A DNA stretch of 64,000 bases from Christiangramia sediminis. Lineage in GTDB: Bacteria > Bacteroidota > Bacteroidia > Flavobacteriales > Flavobacteriaceae. How positions within the stretch are numbered: the stretch's first letter is position 1; the number at the start of each line of letters is the position of its first letter. Below are positions 10,123-19,502 of this stretch, piece by piece. The DNA lies in contig NZ_JAJBZG010000005.1 in NCBI RefSeq assembly GCF_020552705.1, forward strand, positions 310,001-374,000, read 5' to 3'. A model generated the notes under the pieces. That model saw nothing but the letters and a program-made list of their open reading frames with translations, had not been told where the DNA came from and did no database searches. A program made the translations under genes and the position numbers.

Positions 10123-11082
10123 TTATTTTTCTGTATTAAAAGTATGATTCACCCATTGTTTACCCCAATCTTCCTGCTCTTCCCTGCTCCATAGATTAGG
10201 AAAAAAAGTTATTCTCTGAAAGCTTGGTGGAAGGAATTTCTTCCAATTGGTACCACCGGTAGCCTTGATAGTTGTTTTATCTTTACTCAAATAACGATAC
10301 GCAGCCCCCATATGCATTAACAACCAGTTGATATTCACATTTACATCCAGATTTCGCATTGCTTTCACCAGATCTTTGTTGTTTCTATCGTCTTCGTGCA
10401 TTTTAAGATAACGATGATAAATGGTATTTTCATGTACCTCTTTGGCAATACGTAAAAACCGGGGGGTATATCTTTTTTCGAATTGTCTTAAAGTGAGCGT
10501 TTTTTCTCCGGTTTCCAAATCTATCCCACCTTTTTTCCAGTATATATTCTCATAAAGATCTTCCGGACTATTCTCTGCGGAAAAATCTTTGCGTATTTCT
10601 GGTGAAACCAGATGTTCTAGTGGCGTGGAATACAATTCTATCATCCTGAATTGCGCAGACTGAAATCCGCTGGCTGGCAATAATGCCATCCTGAATTTCA
10701 AAAATTGTTCTCTCTCCATCCCTTTGATCATGACATCAAAAGAATCTATAAGTATTCTGAAATAGCGATTTATCCTGTTGAGCTTTTCAGTAAAGAAAGA
10801 CGCGGTAAGCGTGTCGCTTTCTATGATCTGTTTTTGCTCATGAATAATAAGCTTAAAATATAATTCAGTGATCTGGTGATAAGTGATGAAGATCGTTTCA
10901 TCTGGGAAATGTGTATTCGTTTTTTGCAGACTTAGCAGCGTGTCTACCTCAATATAATCCCAATAGGATAAATAACGGTCGTAAAGAAGACCATCCAAAT
11001 AGGACCCCATATCCTGTCCCGAATTCTTAAACTTTTCTTCCAGCTTGACAATTCGTTCCGCGATTTCGGGTTTTATCTCCAT
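10123..11082 (-). CDS. Tryptophan 2,3-dioxygenase family protein
   Basis: A 319-residue haem dioxygenase that opens the indole ring of L-tryptophan to N-formylkynurenine, the first step of the kynurenine route. Family marks are FITYHQITELYFKLIIHEQ (substrate-site His and Phe), FRMALLPASGFQSAQFRMIE, the likely haem-ligand stretch NINWLLMHMGAAYRYL and TGGTNWKKFLPP near the C-terminus. It is longer and more divergent than the short proteobacterial KynA, as is usual for Bacteroidetes. No kynureninase or formamidase gene is beside it, so the rest of the pathway must lie elsewhere. The 2-bp gap to the DUF3108 gene and 11-bp gap to the peptidase gene show one transcript. Confidence 0.85.
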   Translation of the reverse strand: MEIKPEIAERIVKLEEKFKNSGQDMGSYLDGLLYDRYLSYWDYIEVDTLLSLQKTNTHFPDETIFITYHQITELYFKLIIHEQKQIIESDTLTASFFTEKLNRINRYFRILIDSFDVMIKGMEREQFLKFRMALLPASGFQSAQFRMIELYSTPLEHLVSPEIRKDFSAENSPEDLYENIYWKKGGIDLETGEKTLTLRQFEKRYTPRFLRIAKEVHENTIYHRYLKMHEDDRNNKDLVKAMRNLDVNVNINWLLMHMGAAYRYLSKDKTTIKATGGTNWKKFLPPSFQRITFFPNLWSREEQEDWGKQWVNHTFNTEK

Positions 11083-11084
11083 AT

Positions 11085-11864
11085 TTAATTCATTATAATA
11101 CTAAATTGATGCTTTAAACCTTTATATGCTTCAAGGTCTGCATCCAGTGATCCAACGGCAAGATCGGCTTCTATTTTTACCGGAATTTTATTGTTATCAT
11201 CACTTATCCAAAAAGTAAGGCTTTCCTTTTCTTTAAAAACCCGTCCTGCAAGAACATAAGGTCTGAATTTTAAGGTGGCTACTTTTCCGAATTTCGTTTT
11301 AATTACTTCCCTTCCCAGGAATACTAGTTTAAAATCCAGGTTCTCGTCATCGATAAACATATTAACCCTCATTTCATCGCCTGGTTTTAGCTTATCGCCG
11401 TTAATCTGGTTGCGAATATAATAAAATGACGATAACATATCATGCACATTATTTGGTACAGAATAGGATTTTTTCTCCCGGTTTTTTCTATTTAAAACGT
11501 GAGCCTTGTTATTGTTGTGATCAAAATCTATGACCAGATCTTTGGTATATCCCCCCTCATTTATATTTCGGATAAATTTGTAAGGTTTTCCTGTCCTTTT
11601 ATCTATATAGGTTTGATAATCATCATCAACCTTAAAGAATAAACCTAATAATCCGGTGGATTTTCCTCGTCCTTTTATATGGTAAACAGGGGTATTATTG
11701 ATAACAGCTTCATCTACCTCTAAAGTAGCATAGCTGGCATTGAACATCCCGTAATGGATCCTGAATTTGAACCACTCTCCAGATTCAAAAGCTTGCTGAG
11801 CAAAAAGTTGGGAGGTATTAGTTAGGCATAAAATGAAGGTAATTGCAAAAAGTCTTTTTATCAT
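11085..11864 (-). CDS. DUF3108 domain-containing exported protein
   Basis: A 259-residue exported protein of unknown function, first gene of the operon ending in pgi. A signal peptide (cleavage near SQLFAQQ) precedes a beta-rich domain whose motifs (GEWFKFRIHYGMFNASYATLEV, GLLGLFFKVDDDYQTYID) match DUF3108. The lipocalin-like or LolA/LolB-like beta fold proposed for this family would fit handling of a hydrophobic ligand in the periplasm, but that is an inference from family descriptions. A canonical promoter lies 60 bp upstream of the ATG. Confidence 0.75.
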   Translation of the reverse strand: MIKRLFAITFILCLTNTSQLFAQQAFESGEWFKFRIHYGMFNASYATLEVDEAVINNTPVYHIKGRGKSTGLLGLFFKVDDDYQTYIDKRTGKPYKFIRNINEGGYTKDLVIDFDHNNNKAHVLNRKNREKKSYSVPNNVHDMLSSFYYIRNQINGDKLKPGDEMRVNMFIDDENLDFKLVFLGREVIKTKFGKVATLKFRPYVLAGRVFKEKESLTFWISDDNNKIPVKIEADLAVGSLDADLEAYKGLKHQFSIIMN

Positions 11865-11923
11865 AATAAATTTCCTAAGTTTCAGTATATATCTGCTTAA
11901 TACGCTGATTACAATTACTATTC

Positions 11924-11954
11924 CAAAAGTATTAAAACAAAAAACCCCATCAAA
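11924..11954 (-). promoter_or_regulatory. Canonical Bacteroidetes promoter for DUF3108-TDO-M23-pgi operon
   Basis: On the minus strand TTTG (11951-11954), a 19-bp spacer and TACTTTTG (11924-11931) match the TTTG-N19-TAnnTTTG consensus exactly. The -33 box lies inside the terminator hairpin of the upstream hmgA/hppD unit. That would put the operon start about 55 bp before the DUF3108 ATG. Confidence 0.65.
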
Positions 11955-11966
11955 TTAATGACGGGG
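11945..11966 (-). terminator. Terminator downstream of hppD
   Basis: On the minus strand CCCCGTCA and TGATGGGG pair across a TTAATT loop with one G-U pair, followed by six T. It lies almost 200 bp beyond the hppD stop; no gene is visible between. Confidence 0.75.
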
Positions 11967-12161
11967 AATTTTATCTTATTAACCAACTAAAACTTAAATT
12001 ATGAAAAAAATTTAAAACATTTCTGGTAACCACTCCAAAAATGCGGTGCAAAAGTCTTGTATTTCTACCTTACCCGCAACGCTTACATAAACTTTAACTT
12101 ATAATTTACGTGATTATCAGAAAATTGTTTTTTTCAGCTAAATTTTAGCAGTTTTTTAATC

Positions 12162-13304
12162 TTAATTTAATGTACCTCTCAAATCCTGTTCTCTTTCAAT
12201 TGCCTCAAACAGTGCTTTGAAGTTTCCTTTTCCAAAAGATTGAGCTCCTTTTCTTTGAATAATCTCAAAGAACATGGTTGGTCTATCTAAAACGGGTTTG
12301 GTAAAGATCTGAAGAAGATAACCTTCATCATCCCTATCCACCAATACACCCAGCTCTTTTAAAGGTTCGAGTTCCTCATCTATCTCTCCAACCCTGTCCA
12401 GAAGATCGTCATAATAAGTTTCTGGCACATAAAGGAATTCAACTCCCCTGTCTCTTAGCTGGGTTACGGTTTCAATAATATTATCTGTAGCCAGGGCAAT
12501 ATGCTGCACACCAGCTCCATTATAAAAATCGATATATTCTTCGATCTGAGATTTCTTTTTCCCTTTTGCGGGCTCGTTTATTGGAAACTTGATCCGGCCA
12601 TTTCCATTACTCATCACCTTACTCATAAGAGCGGTATAATCTGTAGAAATATCCTTATCATCAAATGATACCAACTGCGCAAATCCCATTACTTTTCCGT
12701 AGAATTCCACCCATTTGTTCATTTCATTCCAACCTACATTACCAACCATATGGTCAATAAATTTCAATCCTGTATCTGCAGATTTTGCTTTTGTAGTATA
12801 GGTTCTGTAACCTGGAAGGAACGGACCATCATATTCTCCCCTTTCCACAAACAAGTGAATAGTTTCTCCATAAGTATGGATACCAGAGATCACAGCTTTG
12901 CCGTTATCATCTTCCAACTCATAAGGTTCAACATAAGATTTGGCTCCTCTTTTCGTAGTTTCTTCATAACTCTTTCTGGCATCATCTACCCAAAGTGCCA
13001 CGAATTTTACACCGTCACCATGCTTATTTATATGTTCATTGATACTGCCATCAGGTTGTAGTGGTGAAGTTAGTACTATTCTAATCTTACCCTGTTGCAT
13101 AACATAGGACACGCTGTCTTTTTTACCAGTTTCTAATCCGGCATAAGCTACCGGCTGAAATCCCCAGGCATGCTGGTAATAATATGCTGCCTGCTTAGCA
13201 TTTCCAACATATATTTCAACGAAATCGGTTCCCAGGATCGGCAAAAAGTCTTCTGCCTCCGGAATTACTTTTTCTAAGTTTAATGATGTATTATCTGTTG
13301 ACAT
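12162..13304 (-). CDS. hppD: 4-hydroxyphenylpyruvate dioxygenase
   Basis: Fe(II) enzyme that converts 4-hydroxyphenylpyruvate from tyrosine to homogentisate. At 380 residues it is full length. Two vicinal-oxygen-chelate domains are visible: the N-terminal one from about residue 25, and the catalytic C-terminal one from about residue 180. The iron ligands fall in FIDHMVGNV (first His), GVQHIALAT (second His) and MFFEIIQRKG (Glu). The C-terminal stretch QSFGKGNFKALFEAIE is typical of the family. The next upstream gene on the same strand is hmgA, which uses the product, separated by 102 bp, so the two steps are probably co-expressed though not tightly overlapped. Confidence 0.96.
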   Translation of the reverse strand: MSTDNTSLNLEKVIPEAEDFLPILGTDFVEIYVGNAKQAAYYYQHAWGFQPVAYAGLETGKKDSVSYVMQQGKIRIVLTSPLQPDGSINEHINKHGDGVKFVALWVDDARKSYEETTKRGAKSYVEPYELEDDNGKAVISGIHTYGETIHLFVERGEYDGPFLPGYRTYTTKAKSADTGLKFIDHMVGNVGWNEMNKWVEFYGKVMGFAQLVSFDDKDISTDYTALMSKVMSNGNGRIKFPINEPAKGKKKSQIEEYIDFYNGAGVQHIALATDNIIETVTQLRDRGVEFLYVPETYYDDLLDRVGEIDEELEPLKELGVLVDRDDEGYLLQIFTKPVLDRPTMFFEIIQRKGAQSFGKGNFKALFEAIEREQDLRGTLN

Positions 13305-13406
13305 TTTATTTTATTTTTTAAGATTATTGATATTGTAAAAAATTGAATTCAGTTTTCAAAACTTTACCACATCGCTCTATCCTGTGCTGATAAATCTTTT
13401 TTCTTT

Positions 13407-14579
13407 TTAATGATCATGTCCGTCTTCCAACCATGATTTATGGTAGGTTTCATCTGCAATTTCCATTGCGTCCTCGGTTAGCATCAATGGTTTAAAAGTA
13501 TCTACCATTACTGCCAGCTCTTCTGTTTCTACCTGACCAATACTTCTTTCTACTGCTCCCGGGTGTGGCCCATGGGGAATTCCTGCGGGGTGAAGTGAAA
13601 TATGACCAGCTTCTATATCATTCCTACTCATAAAATCACCATCTACATAATACAACACCTCATCACTATCTATATTACTGTGACTATAAGGTGCGGGAAT
13701 ACTTTCAGGATGATAATCATATTTTCTAGGGCAAAAACTACAAACCACAAAGGCATCGGTTTCAAAAGTCTGGTGTACCGGCGGTGGTTGATGAATTCTA
13801 CCCGTTATAGGTTCAAAATCATGAATTGAAAATGCATATGGATAATTATACCCATCATATCCAACCACATCGAATGGATGGGTGGCATACACCATATCAA
13901 AAATTTCACCTTTCTTCTTGATCTTGATCAGGAAATCTCCTTTTTCGTCATTGGTTTCCAGTTCATGTGGCTGCCTTAGGTCTCTCTCACAAAATGGAGA
14001 ATGTTCCAGCAATTGGCCAAACCAGTTTCTGTACCTTTTAGGGGTATAAATAGGTCTTCTCGACTCTACGATAAACAATCTGTTATCTTCATCGTCAAAA
14101 TCGATCTTATAAATAGTTCCCCTGGGTATTAAAAGGTAATCTCCATATTTAAAATCCAGGTTCCCCAGATGCGTGCGTAGCTTCCCACTTCCCTTATGAA
14201 TAAAGAGCAATTCATCAGCATCAGAATTCTTGTAGAAATAATCATCGGTAGAACCCTGGGGCGATGCCAGGATAATATCGCAGTCTGAATTCGTCAACAC
14301 CGGCTTACGGCTCTTTAAATAATCTGGATGTGGAGTGATTTGAAAACCTTTAAACCGGTATGATTTAAGATTATTTTCAACAGCAATTTTCGGCTTTACA
14401 TCATAGCTCCCTTTGATCTCTTTTACCTGAGTGGGACGGTGTTCATGATATAAGTTGGAAGACATTCCGTCAAATCCAATGGTACCAAATAATTGCTCGT
14501 AGTATAGACTTCCATCCGGTTTTCTAAAAATCGTATGGCGTTTATGTGGAATTTTACCAAGTTTATGATAAAAAGGCAT
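13407..14579 (-). CDS. hmgA: Homogentisate 1,2-dioxygenase
   Basis: A 390-residue iron enzyme that opens the ring of homogentisate to maleylacetoacetate in tyrosine and phenylalanine breakdown. It has the two-barrel cupin build of the family: an N-terminal sandwich (SSNLYHEHRPTQV), a central cupin with DYLLIPRGTIYKID, and the C-terminal metal site with HPAGIPHGPHPG. Shorter than human HGD (445) but in line with bacterial forms. It precedes hppD on the same strand. The fumarylacetoacetase and maleylacetoacetate isomerase genes are not in the window. The upstream region has a likely promoter and repeated AAATCGA half-sites. Confidence 0.93.
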   Translation of the reverse strand: MPFYHKLGKIPHKRHTIFRKPDGSLYYEQLFGTIGFDGMSSNLYHEHRPTQVKEIKGSYDVKPKIAVENNLKSYRFKGFQITPHPDYLKSRKPVLTNSDCDIILASPQGSTDDYFYKNSDADELLFIHKGSGKLRTHLGNLDFKYGDYLLIPRGTIYKIDFDDEDNRLFIVESRRPIYTPKRYRNWFGQLLEHSPFCERDLRQPHELETNDEKGDFLIKIKKKGEIFDMVYATHPFDVVGYDGYNYPYAFSIHDFEPITGRIHQPPPVHQTFETDAFVVCSFCPRKYDYHPESIPAPYSHSNIDSDEVLYYVDGDFMSRNDIEAGHISLHPAGIPHGPHPGAVERSIGQVETEELAVMVDTFKPLMLTEDAMEIADETYHKSWLEDGHDH

Positions 14580-14593
14580 AATTATATGTTTTT

Positions 14594-14688
14594 AAATCGA
14601 CCTAAAATTCACGAATCTTTAAAAGATCGGGATAAAATCGACTATATTTTTCGATTTATACAAATATCATGAAAATTTAGCGAAACAA
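14594..14688 (-). promoter_or_regulatory. hmgA promoter region with repeated AAATCGA half-sites
   Basis: On the minus strand TTG (14686-14688), 17 bp and GATATTTG (14661-14668) give a near-consensus promoter. Downstream of it AAATCGA occurs at 14635-14641 opposed by TCGATTT at 14651-14657 (perfect 7-bp arms), with a further AAATCGA at 14594-14600. The spacing looks like an operator in the leader of hmgA; the regulator is unknown. Confidence 0.4.
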
Positions 14689-14749
14689 TCTTAAAACTAG
14701 TCTAAAAACAGGGCGCAGAATATAAATTATTGGGACTTAGCAGCCTATG

Positions 14750-16975
14750 TTAAAACCAGAAACCGAGGCTAAAGAACCAGTAACTTTCTTTAATTTCAGG
14801 AGAATAGGTATACTTTACTTCCAGAGGCCCCATAAATGTATCAATCCCATACCCCAATGCATAACCGGTGAAATCTGGGGTTTTAAACCAGTTCCCGGTG
14901 GTGTAGATCCTGTCTTCAACATTGGAAATATTTGCGCTGGCAATGATATGATTCTTTCGGAAGATCTGATAATCCACTTCCAACTGCGCCTTGATATAGC
15001 TATCCCCGGATAGGCTTAGAAAATCATAGCCATAGAAAGGTTTTATATTATTAATAAAATCATTCCCATAGCCCCCTAAAAAGAAATCCAGGACCTCAGT
15101 CCCGTCATTTCCAATCTTAAAACCTGTTTCAGTAGAAATTCGGGTGGTTAGGTTATTAAATGGCGTTACCGCATACCCCAGAGCACCTTTCGCGATAGAA
15201 AATTCAGCGAAATTATCGTTGTAATCTGAAGAATAAAGATAGAGATGAAAATCCCCTGTAAAGCTCACTCCCCGGGTGGGAAAATATTTATTGTCGTAAG
15301 AATCAAATTTCACGTACCCAAATGTGCTGGCATAATGACTGTTATCAAAGATCAACTCATTATTCTGGTTGGCTTCATTGAAAGTAGTACTGCTAAATTT
15401 CAAATATTTATGTTCAAGCCCAGCGCCTATTGAAAAAACCTGCTGAAAAAGGGTCTCAACATATAACTGATTGGTGAAATCTTTAAAATTCACATCCAGG
15501 TTGCGATTCCCCTCAAGCTGATTAATTTCTTCCCCTTTACTTAAGGCATTAAAATCTATATTTCTATCAAAAGTATTATAGCGGGAATTTACCCCAATAC
15601 TCCAGTAATAGCCTTTATCCAGGTAATAGTTAAAATTATATCTAAGATTATCACCAACAATCAGGTCTACAGAAGCTACATCATTGGTAAACAGCAAACT
15701 TTTACGGGTAAGATTCACCAGGGCTGCACTCTTATAAAGTTCATCATAATGTAGTCCCAGTCGCAATAACATTTTATTCTCGCTTTCTTCCATTTGCATA
15801 GCCAAAACGTAATTGCCGTTCCCATCCTCTGGAATTAACTGGTAATTGATCCTTTCAAAATTTCCGGTGGCTGAAAGGTTATTCAGCCCAATATTAAGAT
15901 CGTCAAAATTGTAAGGTTCATCATAATCCAGTTTCAATTTTCCCTGCACATAAGCTCTGGGATAGGTGTTATTTCCCTGAAGGGTAAGCGCGCTAATATT
16001 GAAGGTATCGATCTTTTTTACGGATTCCCGCTCAAATTTTTTATTCTTATTGTAGGGTAGTTTTTGTATTTCTGATAGCTTCTGAAGTGCGGCTACCCTG
16101 CCTGAATCTATGATTGCATTTCCTTCATCAAAAGACATTACCGAAAAAGGGCTAATATCAGGTTTGATATACACATCGGTTAACGGAATCTTTTCCTTCA
16201 TATCATTAATCGTTCGAAAATTGCTTATTTGAGACATGATCTCAAACACATTCCGAAGTTTTTCCCTTTTCACGAGGCTATCCTGCACATCTACTCCAAT
16301 AATAATATCAGCACCTCTTTTTCTCAATTCTTCCACCGGGTAATTATTTGCCACTCCGCCGTCTGTCAAAAGCTGATCATCGATTTTTATAGGACTTAGA
16401 AGTGTGGGAATCGCACCACTTGCTGAAATAGCTTTCGCCAGGGAACCTTCATCAAGAATTACGGCCTCCCCGGTTTCAACATTAGCGGCAACACAAAAAA
16501 ATGGAATGGGAAGCTTGCTGAAATCATTCACATCACTTACATGCATGGTAAGCCTGGACATAAGATTGTAAATATTCTGACCTTTAAAAAGCCCGGTTGG
16601 AAAGGAAATATCAAAATTATCAAAAGGCAGGGTGATGGCATATTTTTCAGCATCCTCCTTTTCGTAAAAAGTTTTTGCGCGCCTGGGCAGGTTGTCCTGA
16701 ATAAGGACATCAAAATTGGTTCCGTTAAAAATAGAATCAAGCTCCTTGGCAGAATATCCCGAGGCATACAAACCTCCGATAATAGCTCCCATACTGGTTC
16801 CGCCAATATAGTCTATCCTAACTCCCTCTTCTTCCAGGACTTTTAGAACTCCAATATGTGCCAGGCCTTTAGCCCCACCTCCACTTAAGACCAGCCCGAT
16901 CTTAGGCTCCTCTTTTTCCTGACTGAAGCCAATTAAAGTGAAACTGAAGAATAAAAAGGCTAGAAATCTATGCAT
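14750..16975 (-). CDS. Patatin-like phospholipase with C-terminal Omp85-type barrel
   Basis: A 741-residue outer-membrane protein fusing a patatin lipase domain to a surface-antigen barrel, like PlpD-type proteins. After the signal peptide, the patatin motifs are GGGAKGLAHIG (oxyanion hole), GTSMG (nucleophile Ser) and DGGVANNYP (catalytic Asp). About residues 320-400 look like a POTRA-type segment, then beta strands run to the terminal aromatic GFWF. Catalytic residues are all present. It probably cleaves an acyl chain from phospholipid, either on secreted passenger or within the envelope. Its ATG abuts the uvrC stop, so the two share a transcript although their functions are unrelated. Confidence 0.88.
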   Translation of the reverse strand: MHRFLAFLFFSFTLIGFSQEKEEPKIGLVLSGGGAKGLAHIGVLKVLEEEGVRIDYIGGTSMGAIIGGLYASGYSAKELDSIFNGTNFDVLIQDNLPRRAKTFYEKEDAEKYAITLPFDNFDISFPTGLFKGQNIYNLMSRLTMHVSDVNDFSKLPIPFFCVAANVETGEAVILDEGSLAKAISASGAIPTLLSPIKIDDQLLTDGGVANNYPVEELRKRGADIIIGVDVQDSLVKREKLRNVFEIMSQISNFRTINDMKEKIPLTDVYIKPDISPFSVMSFDEGNAIIDSGRVAALQKLSEIQKLPYNKNKKFERESVKKIDTFNISALTLQGNNTYPRAYVQGKLKLDYDEPYNFDDLNIGLNNLSATGNFERINYQLIPEDGNGNYVLAMQMEESENKMLLRLGLHYDELYKSAALVNLTRKSLLFTNDVASVDLIVGDNLRYNFNYYLDKGYYWSIGVNSRYNTFDRNIDFNALSKGEEINQLEGNRNLDVNFKDFTNQLYVETLFQQVFSIGAGLEHKYLKFSSTTFNEANQNNELIFDNSHYASTFGYVKFDSYDNKYFPTRGVSFTGDFHLYLYSSDYNDNFAEFSIAKGALGYAVTPFNNLTTRISTETGFKIGNDGTEVLDFFLGGYGNDFINNIKPFYGYDFLSLSGDSYIKAQLEVDYQIFRKNHIIASANISNVEDRIYTTGNWFKTPDFTGYALGYGIDTFMGPLEVKYTYSPEIKESYWFFSLGFWF

Positions 16976-18769
16976 TTATTGTGAATGGTAATAATTAAAT
17001 ACGATTGCAGCTTTAGCAGCTCCCACAACATCGGCCAGTTCTTTCTGCGAAGCTTCTTTAACTCTTTTCAGGGACCTGAAATGTGTCAATAATTCTATAA
17101 CTGTCTTCTCTCCTATCCCTTGGATAGACTCCAACTCTGTATTAAGCGCTGTTTTACTCCTTTTATTGCGATGAAAAGTGATCCCAAATCTATGCGCCTC
17201 ATTTCTTAATTGCTGAATGATCTTTAAAGATTCAGATTTCTTATCAAGGTACAAAGGAATTGAATCTCCGGGATAAAATATTTCTTCCAGGCGCTTTGCA
17301 ATACCGATGATCGCAATCTTTCCGCGTAATCCCAGGGTTTCCAAAGCTTTTACGCCACTGGACAACTGTCCTTTCCCTCCATCTACTATGATTAGTTCCG
17401 GCAGGTCTTCGCCTTCATTTAGTAGCCTGCGATATCTTCTAAAAACGACTTCTTCCATAGAAGCAAAGTCATTAGGGCCTTCTACCGTCTTGATATTAAA
17501 TTTACGATAATCTTTTTTACTGGGTTTTCCATTTTTAAAAACTACACAGGCCGCCACCGGATTACTTCCCTGTATATTTGAATTGTCGAAGCATTCTATA
17601 TGTCTGGGCTCTTTATTAAGTCTCAGGTCTTCTTTCATTTGCGCCATCACACGATTTACATGCCTGTCTGGATCTACAATTTTCATTTGCTTAAATCTTT
17701 CCTGGCGGAAGTATTTGGCATTTCGCTGAGACAACTCCACGATCTTTTTCTTATCACCAAGCTTAGGAACCACAATTTTTAATTCTTCCCCCACATCAAC
17801 TCTAAACGGAACATAAATTTCAGTAGAATTTGAGCTAAAACGCTGTCTTATCTCCACAATGGCAAGCTCTAATAACTCCAGGTCACTCTCATCCAGCTTC
17901 TTTTTCATCTCAATAGTATGTGACCTAATGATCGCTCCATGAGATAACTGAAGAAAATTCACGTATCCATAACCTTCATCACTCACTATAGAAAAGACAT
18001 CTACATTGTTGATCCTGGGATTTACCACCGTAGACTTCGCCTGGTAATTCTCCAGTACTTCTATCTTATTTTTTATCCTCTGGGCATCTTCAAACTCCAT
18101 CTTTTCAGCATGGTTTTTCATTTGATTTCTGAAACGCTGTAGCGAATCCTTGAAATTTCCCTTGACGATCTGCCTTATAGCTTCAATATTACTATTGTAT
18201 TCTTCTTCCGACTGAAGTTCTTCGCAAGGTCCAAGACAATTTCCTAAATGATATTCCAGACATACCTTATATTTTCCATTTCTGATCTTGTCTTCAGCCA
18301 GGTCATAATTACAGGTTCTAAGTTTATAAAGACCTTTAATAAGATCTAATAAAGTGTTTACAGTTTTAAAACTTGTAAAAGGCCCATAATATTCACTCCC
18401 GTCCTTAATAAGTTTCCTGGTGGGAAATACCCGAGGGAATCTTTCATTTTTGATACAGATCCACGGATAGGTTTTATCATCTTTCAGCATCACGTTAAAG
18501 CGTGGCTGATGCTTTTTAATAAGGTTATTTTCAAGAAGAAGCGCATCAGTTTCTGAACTCACCACGATATGTTTGATCTCATGGATCTTTTTTACCATCA
18601 CCCCTATGCGATGACTGTCATGCTTTTTATTAAAATAGGAAGTGACCCTTTTTTTAAGGTTTTTCGCCTTTCCTACATATAATATCTTCCCGTTCTTATC
18701 AAAATACTGATAAACACCGGGACTATTGGGTAAAGTTTTAAGCTGTACTTCCAGAGCAGGTTTTTCCAT
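16976..18769 (-). CDS. uvrC: Excinuclease ABC subunit C
   Basis: Nuclease subunit of UvrABC nucleotide excision repair; it makes both incisions around bulky DNA damage. At 597 residues it is full length. Domains in order: GIY-YIG nuclease (PNSPGVYQYFD, ILYVGKAKNLKKRV), the cysteine cluster near residue 165 (CNYDLAED, CLEYHLGNCLGPC), a UVR helical hairpin around residue 210, the RNase H-like endonuclease domain with ECFDNSNIQG and VDGGKGQL, and a C-terminal helix-hairpin-helix pair (IQGIGEKT). Catalytic residues seem intact. Transcribed just ahead of the patatin gene with no intervening base. Confidence 0.97.
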   Translation of the reverse strand: MEKPALEVQLKTLPNSPGVYQYFDKNGKILYVGKAKNLKKRVTSYFNKKHDSHRIGVMVKKIHEIKHIVVSSETDALLLENNLIKKHQPRFNVMLKDDKTYPWICIKNERFPRVFPTRKLIKDGSEYYGPFTSFKTVNTLLDLIKGLYKLRTCNYDLAEDKIRNGKYKVCLEYHLGNCLGPCEELQSEEEYNSNIEAIRQIVKGNFKDSLQRFRNQMKNHAEKMEFEDAQRIKNKIEVLENYQAKSTVVNPRINNVDVFSIVSDEGYGYVNFLQLSHGAIIRSHTIEMKKKLDESDLELLELAIVEIRQRFSSNSTEIYVPFRVDVGEELKIVVPKLGDKKKIVELSQRNAKYFRQERFKQMKIVDPDRHVNRVMAQMKEDLRLNKEPRHIECFDNSNIQGSNPVAACVVFKNGKPSKKDYRKFNIKTVEGPNDFASMEEVVFRRYRRLLNEGEDLPELIIVDGGKGQLSSGVKALETLGLRGKIAIIGIAKRLEEIFYPGDSIPLYLDKKSESLKIIQQLRNEAHRFGITFHRNKRSKTALNTELESIQGIGEKTVIELLTHFRSLKRVKEASQKELADVVGAAKAAIVFNYYHSQ

Positions 18770-18866
18770 TAGCTCAAATTTAAAATATATATAATCGCCA
18801 GTTAAACATTTACAGGATCAAATTCTGAAATAAATTCGTCATACATCAAAACGAATGATTTTTGTT

Positions 18867-18874
18867 TAATTTTG
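18867..18874 (+). promoter_or_regulatory. -7 element inside the apparent start of the His-rich ORF
   Basis: TAATTTTG matches TAnnTTTG exactly, but the -33 position is weak. Because transcription would begin near 18880, the longest reading-frame start (TTG at 18862) cannot be the real one. The next usable codon is TTG at 18892. Confidence 0.5.
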
Positions 18875-18891
18875 CGCCAAAGATCCATAGC

Positions 18892-19377
18892 TTGAAGGCA
18901 AAGATTTCAAATTTCTTTAAAGTTTATTTTGCCGTTTTTCTTGCATGTCTATATTTACTGGCACCTTTAAATGAAGAAATTTTAAGCTTTTTACACAAAA
19001 GTATACACCAACTAGAGGAGAGACAATCTAATATAGATATTCAATCCCCTTCAGATCATTCAATTTCACATACACACTCGTTTTTCGCTCCCAATGAGCA
19101 CTCACCTAACGAAAATTCTCATCAGCACAAGCATTTGCCATCCCATGACCATCAAATATTAGAATTAATAAACAAGGTTTTTAAGATTTCTCCTGAAAAG
19201 CAGCAATTGCCGGAGGAATATCAGAAAAAAAATTACGACAAACATTTTCCAAAAGATTCTTATCGTCTTTTATATAGCTTTGAGAAAATTGTAGAAAGAA
19301 AAAGGACTTATTTCTTAAAATCATATTTTTTTAAGCTTGAAATTCCTGATCCCCCACCCCAAATACTTCTTACATAA
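18892..19377 (+). CDS. His-rich membrane-anchored protein upstream of TonB receptor
   Basis: I do not recognise this family with certainty. The frame is open from 18862, but no ATG exists in it. The TTG at 18892 is preferred because a promoter -7 box covers the earlier one, giving about 161 residues. The N-terminus has a hydrophobic signal or anchor (VYFAVFLACLYLLAPL). The middle is very rich in histidine (SHTHSF, HQHKHLPSHDHQ), a likely metal-binding stretch, and the C-terminus is basic with a final PDPPPQI. It precedes a TonB receptor by 125 bp on the same strand. A role in binding zinc, copper, nickel or iron at the envelope is inference from composition and context. Confidence 0.6.
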   Translation: MKAKISNFFKVYFAVFLACLYLLAPLNEEILSFLHKSIHQLEERQSNIDIQSPSDHSISHTHSFFAPNEHSPNENSHQHKHLPSHDHQILELINKVFKISPEKQQLPEEYQKKNYDKHFPKDSYRLLYSFEKIVERKRTYFLKSYFFKLEIPDPPPQILLT

Positions 19378-19389
19378 AATTCAACATCA

Positions 19390-19413
19390 GAGTGTTCCAG
19401 AATAGGAATACTC
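19390..19413 (+). promoter_or_regulatory. Hairpin between His-rich gene and TonB receptor
   Basis: GAGTGTTCC pairs with GGAATACTC around an AGAATA loop, with one G-U pair. No T-run follows, so it is a weak terminator at most. It may tune expression between the two genes. Confidence 0.4.
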
Positions 19414-19502
19414 CAGAAAATTATTTAAAAAACCAAAGGCTGTCTCTGTTGGTCAGGTTATGAATTGACTAAACAGAAATAATGCCTTAATTTATCTATA
19501 TA

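Noticed and set aside
12001-12015. ATGAAAAAAATTTAA after a gene-leader-like sequence
   Set aside because: It resembles the start of a highly expressed Bacteroidetes gene, but the frame stops after four codons and nothing follows. At best it is a decayed gene start.
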